A DNA stretch of 6,448 nucleotides. Source: Helicobacteraceae bacterium. Its GTDB lineage: Bacteria > Campylobacterota > Campylobacteria > Campylobacterales > SZUA-545. This document shows positions 4,453-6,448 of this stretch, in pieces. The stretch is from NCBI GenBank assembly GCA_031273735.1, contig JAISRI010000212.1:1-6448 (forward strand). Reading direction: 5' to 3'. Under the pieces are notes generated by a model, which had not been told where the DNA came from, did not search any database, and saw only the letters and a program-made list of their open reading frames with translations. The stretch's first letter is position 1. Each line of letters starts with the position of its first letter. The position numbers and the translations under genes are program-made.

Positions 4453-6448
4453 TTGCCGCTTTCAAGACTAAACGAGGAGCAACTCGCCGCCGCGACGGCT
4501 CCAATCGGTTACAATCTGATTATCGCGGGCGCGGGCGTTGGCAAAACAAGCGCGATCGTGGGCAGGATAGCCCACCTGCTAAAAAACGGCGCGTCGCCAG
4601 AAGAGATTTTGCTTCTAACTTTTACCAACAAAGCCGCCGCCGAAATGCTCGCGCGTTTGGCGCAGGCTTTTGGCGGCAAAGCCGCCGAACGAGTTATGGC
4701 GGGAACCTTTCATTCGGTTAGTTACAAATGGCTTAAAGCGATTGGCAAAAACGTCGTCCTTAAACAGCCGAGCGAATTAAAAACGCTTTTCAAAACGGTC
4801 TATGACAAATATCTTATGCGCGATTTCGGCAAACAGGGCGTTTTGGGCTACGCGGCGCTTTTTGACTACAAAAATCTTTTTGAAAACCGCGACGAAGAGG
4901 ATTTTTGCGAATGGCTTGGCGCTAAAAATCCAGCGCATAAAGAAAACGCGCCGCTTTACGAAAAGATATTCGACGAATTCGACGAGCTAAAAAACGAGCT
5001 TGGCTTTGTCGGCTTTAACGATCTGTTGCTTCAAATGCGCCAAGCGCTAAAAGAGGGCGCGAAAAACCCGTATCGAGAAACGCTTGTCGACGAATATCAA
5101 GACACAAATCCGTTGCAAAATAGCGTTTTGAAGGCGTTAAACCCGCCTTCACTTTTTTGCGTGGGCGATTACGATCAGAGTATTTACGCTTTTAACGGCG
5201 CGGAGATTGGCATTATCTCCGATTTTGAAAAGCGCTACGAAAACGCGAAGGTATGGACTCTGACGAAAAACTATCGATCGACGGCGTTGATTTTGAGCTT
5301 GGCAAACCGCGTGATCTCCAATAACGAGCGTGTTTACCCAAAAGCGCTTACGCCGATCAAAACGCAGAGCTTCGCGCCGCCCGAACTCTTGGCTTACGGC
5401 GAGTTATACGAACAATACCGCGCTATCGCCGCGAAAATCGCCTCTTCGCGCTACGCCAAAAACGAGATCGCCGTGATCTTTCGTAACAACTCTAGCGCGG
5501 ACGGGATCGAAGCGATGTTGCGCGAGCTTGGCTTGCCTTGTAGGCGTAAAGGCGGAAACGGCTTTTTTGAATCTCGCGAGATCAAAACGGCGTTGGATCT
5601 AATAGAGTTGATAGTAAATCCTCGCGATCTGCTCGCTTTCGTGAATGTTATGGAATATGCGCAGGGAATCGGTTCGCACGGGGCAAAAGAGCTTTACGAC
5701 GAGAGCGTCAAGCTAGGCGGCGGCGATTTTCTTAAAGGCTTTCTTACGCCGATCGCGCAAAGCGCCTCTTTTGTCGAAAGCGGACTTTTTAGCGGCGAGG
5801 AGATCGCAAGCAAACGCTTTGAAAATATGCCGATCGGATTTGAAAATCACCCGCTTTTGTCGCATTCGCAATTAAACGAACAAAGCGCCAAGTTTTTAAG
5901 CGATTTTTGGCTTCTTTTGGCCGCTCTTAAAAAGCTACAAAAACCAAAAGAACAGCTCTCTTTAATAATCGCTTCGCCGTTATTTGAAGCGATCGTCAAT
6001 AAACTCGCCAAAACGCGATCTACAAAAAACGGTAATTTTGATCAGAGGGTTTTTGACGAAGCCAAAGAACGGATTTTTGAAAAGATTAGAACGTTAAGAG
6101 AGCTATCCGATCGCTATCAAACAAGCGAGCGATTTATCAACGCTATGGCGCTTGGATCAAGCGAGATGAGCGAGGGAAGCGGCGTTAATTTATTAAGCGT
6201 TCACGCTTCAAAAGGGCTAGAGTTTAGCGAGGTTTTTGTGATCGATCTTATGGACGGGCGTTTTCCCAATAGAAAGCTGATGAATCAGGGCGGCGCGATC
6301 GAAGAAGAACGCAGGCTTTTTTACGTCGCCGTTACTCGCGCCAAAGAGAGCCTTTTTTTATCTTTCGCCTCGCGGGACGCGTATAAAAAAATCGACTACG
6401 CGCCAAGCCTTTTTCTCTACGAAGCGGGAATGTTGCAACCTAAAATAA
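4453..6448 (+). CDS. UvrD/PcrA/Rep-family ATP-dependent DNA helicase (3' end beyond window)
   Basis: A frame open from TTG 4453 to the right edge (665 codons, no stop) encodes a superfamily 1A 3'-5' helicase that unwinds DNA in repair or replication restart. All the motifs are present in order: Walker A AGAGVGKT (25-32, Lys31), Ia LTFTNKAAAEM (to 65), Ib GTFHS (84-88), Walker B VDEYQDTN (212-219), III VGDYDQSIYAFNGA (237-250), IV LTKNYRST (270-277), V VNLLSVHASKGLEF (578-591) and VI EERRLFYVAVTRAKESL (618-634). Only a short tail should be missing. TTG 4453, giving MPLSRLNEEQL, is the only plausible start: the frame is closed upstream at 4405-4407 and has no ATG or GTG before the QL region. 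It begins 2 bases after the tkt stop and has no clear ribosome site, so translation is probably coupled to tkt. Whether it is the genome's UvrD or a Rep-like paralogue cannot be decided here. Confidence 0.95.
   Translation, partial: MPLSRLNEEQLAAATAPIGYNLIIAGAGVGKTSAIVGRIAHLLKNGASPEEILLLTFTNKAAAEMLARLAQAFGGKAAERVMAGTFHSVSYKWLKAIGKNVVLKQPSELKTLFKTVYDKYLMRDFGKQGVLGYAALFDYKNLFENRDEEDFCEWLGAKNPAHKENAPLYEKIFDEFDELKNELGFVGFNDLLLQMRQALKEGAKNPYRETLVDEYQDTNPLQNSVLKALNPPSLFCVGDYDQSIYAFNGAEIGIISDFEKRYENAKVWTLTKNYRSTALILSLANRVISNNERVYPKALTPIKTQSFAPPELLAYGELYEQYRAIAAKIASSRYAKNEIAVIFRNNSSADGIEAMLRELGLPCRRKGGNGFFESREIKTALDLIELIVNPRDLLAFVNVMEYAQGIGSHGAKELYDESVKLGGGDFLKGFLTPIAQSASFVESGLFSGEEIASKRFENMPIGFENHPLLSHSQLNEQSAKFLSDFWLLLAALKKLQKPKEQLSLIIASPLFEAIVNKLAKTRSTKNGNFDQRVFDEAKERIFEKIRTLRELSDRYQTSERFINAMALGSSEMSEGSGVNLLSVHASKGLEFSEVFVIDLMDGRFPNRKLMNQGGAIEEERRLFYVAVTRAKESLFLSFASRDAYKKIDYAPSLFLYEAGMLQPKI

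Noticed and set aside
3088..4504. Minus-strand open frames of 61-109 codons opposite tkt.
   Set aside because: They are shadows of the GC-biased codons of transketolase, Arg/Ala-rich without motifs; the last one also runs into the helicase start.
4802..4990. A 62-codon plus-strand frame starting at ATG 4802.
   Set aside because: It is out of frame within the continuous helicase frame and its product is a low-complexity Thr/Lys/Phe-rich shadow.
6446..6448. TAA as the last three bases, apparently closing the helicase gene.
   Set aside because: It is in another frame; the helicase frame reads AAA ATA at 6442-6447 and continues past the edge.

Overview
The window most resembles a Campylobacterota (epsilonproteobacterial) chromosome of moderate GC. 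The grounds are a 632-residue transketolase, a UvrD/PcrA-type helicase that follows it after 2 bases, and weak -35 but recognisable -10 signals. The assignment is inference, because no marker gene is present. Three of the four complete or nearly complete genes can be assigned to a family; the fourth is recognisable only as a small lipoprotein.

Layout. Bases 1-65 look like the last codons of a rightward gene. Bases 66-415 are non-coding and hold a 12-bp stem-loop similar to REP/dRS3-type dispersed repeats, a GC-rich hairpin and a short tandem repeat. Bases 416-2341 (minus strand) are a two-gene lipoprotein operon: a 540-residue metallopeptidase-like lipoprotein with an HEFQH zinc motif, then a 99-residue lipoprotein that starts 3 bases after the first gene stops. 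Bases 2342-2551 are a divergent promoter region with a 15-bp palindrome. Bases 2552-4450 (plus strand) encode transketolase. From 4453 to the right edge runs a long open frame for a superfamily 1A DNA helicase, cut off near its C-terminus.

The most interesting part is the 5' end of the metallopeptidase gene. An uninterrupted (CT)11 dinucleotide tract lies in the signal-peptide codons, directly after a TTG start. This is the arrangement of slipped-strand phase-variable surface genes such as Helicobacter pylori oipA. A second start, ATG with its own good Shine-Dalgarno sequence, lies 44 bases upstream in another frame and in this allele ends at a stop just past the tract. Changing the number of CT units would therefore step the gene through three states: TTG in frame (as here, 11 units), ATG in frame (10 or 13 units), or neither (9 or 12 units). 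The two starts would give different signal peptides.

The lipoprotein operon also differs in composition from its neighbours: GATC occurs about once per 180 bases in the peptidase gene but about once per 73 in tkt and about once per 80 in the helicase gene (hand counts). This fits an acquired surface-protein cassette beside core housekeeping genes. The two lipoproteins probably act together at the cell envelope. Transketolase and the helicase are functionally unrelated and are probably linked only by co-transcription.
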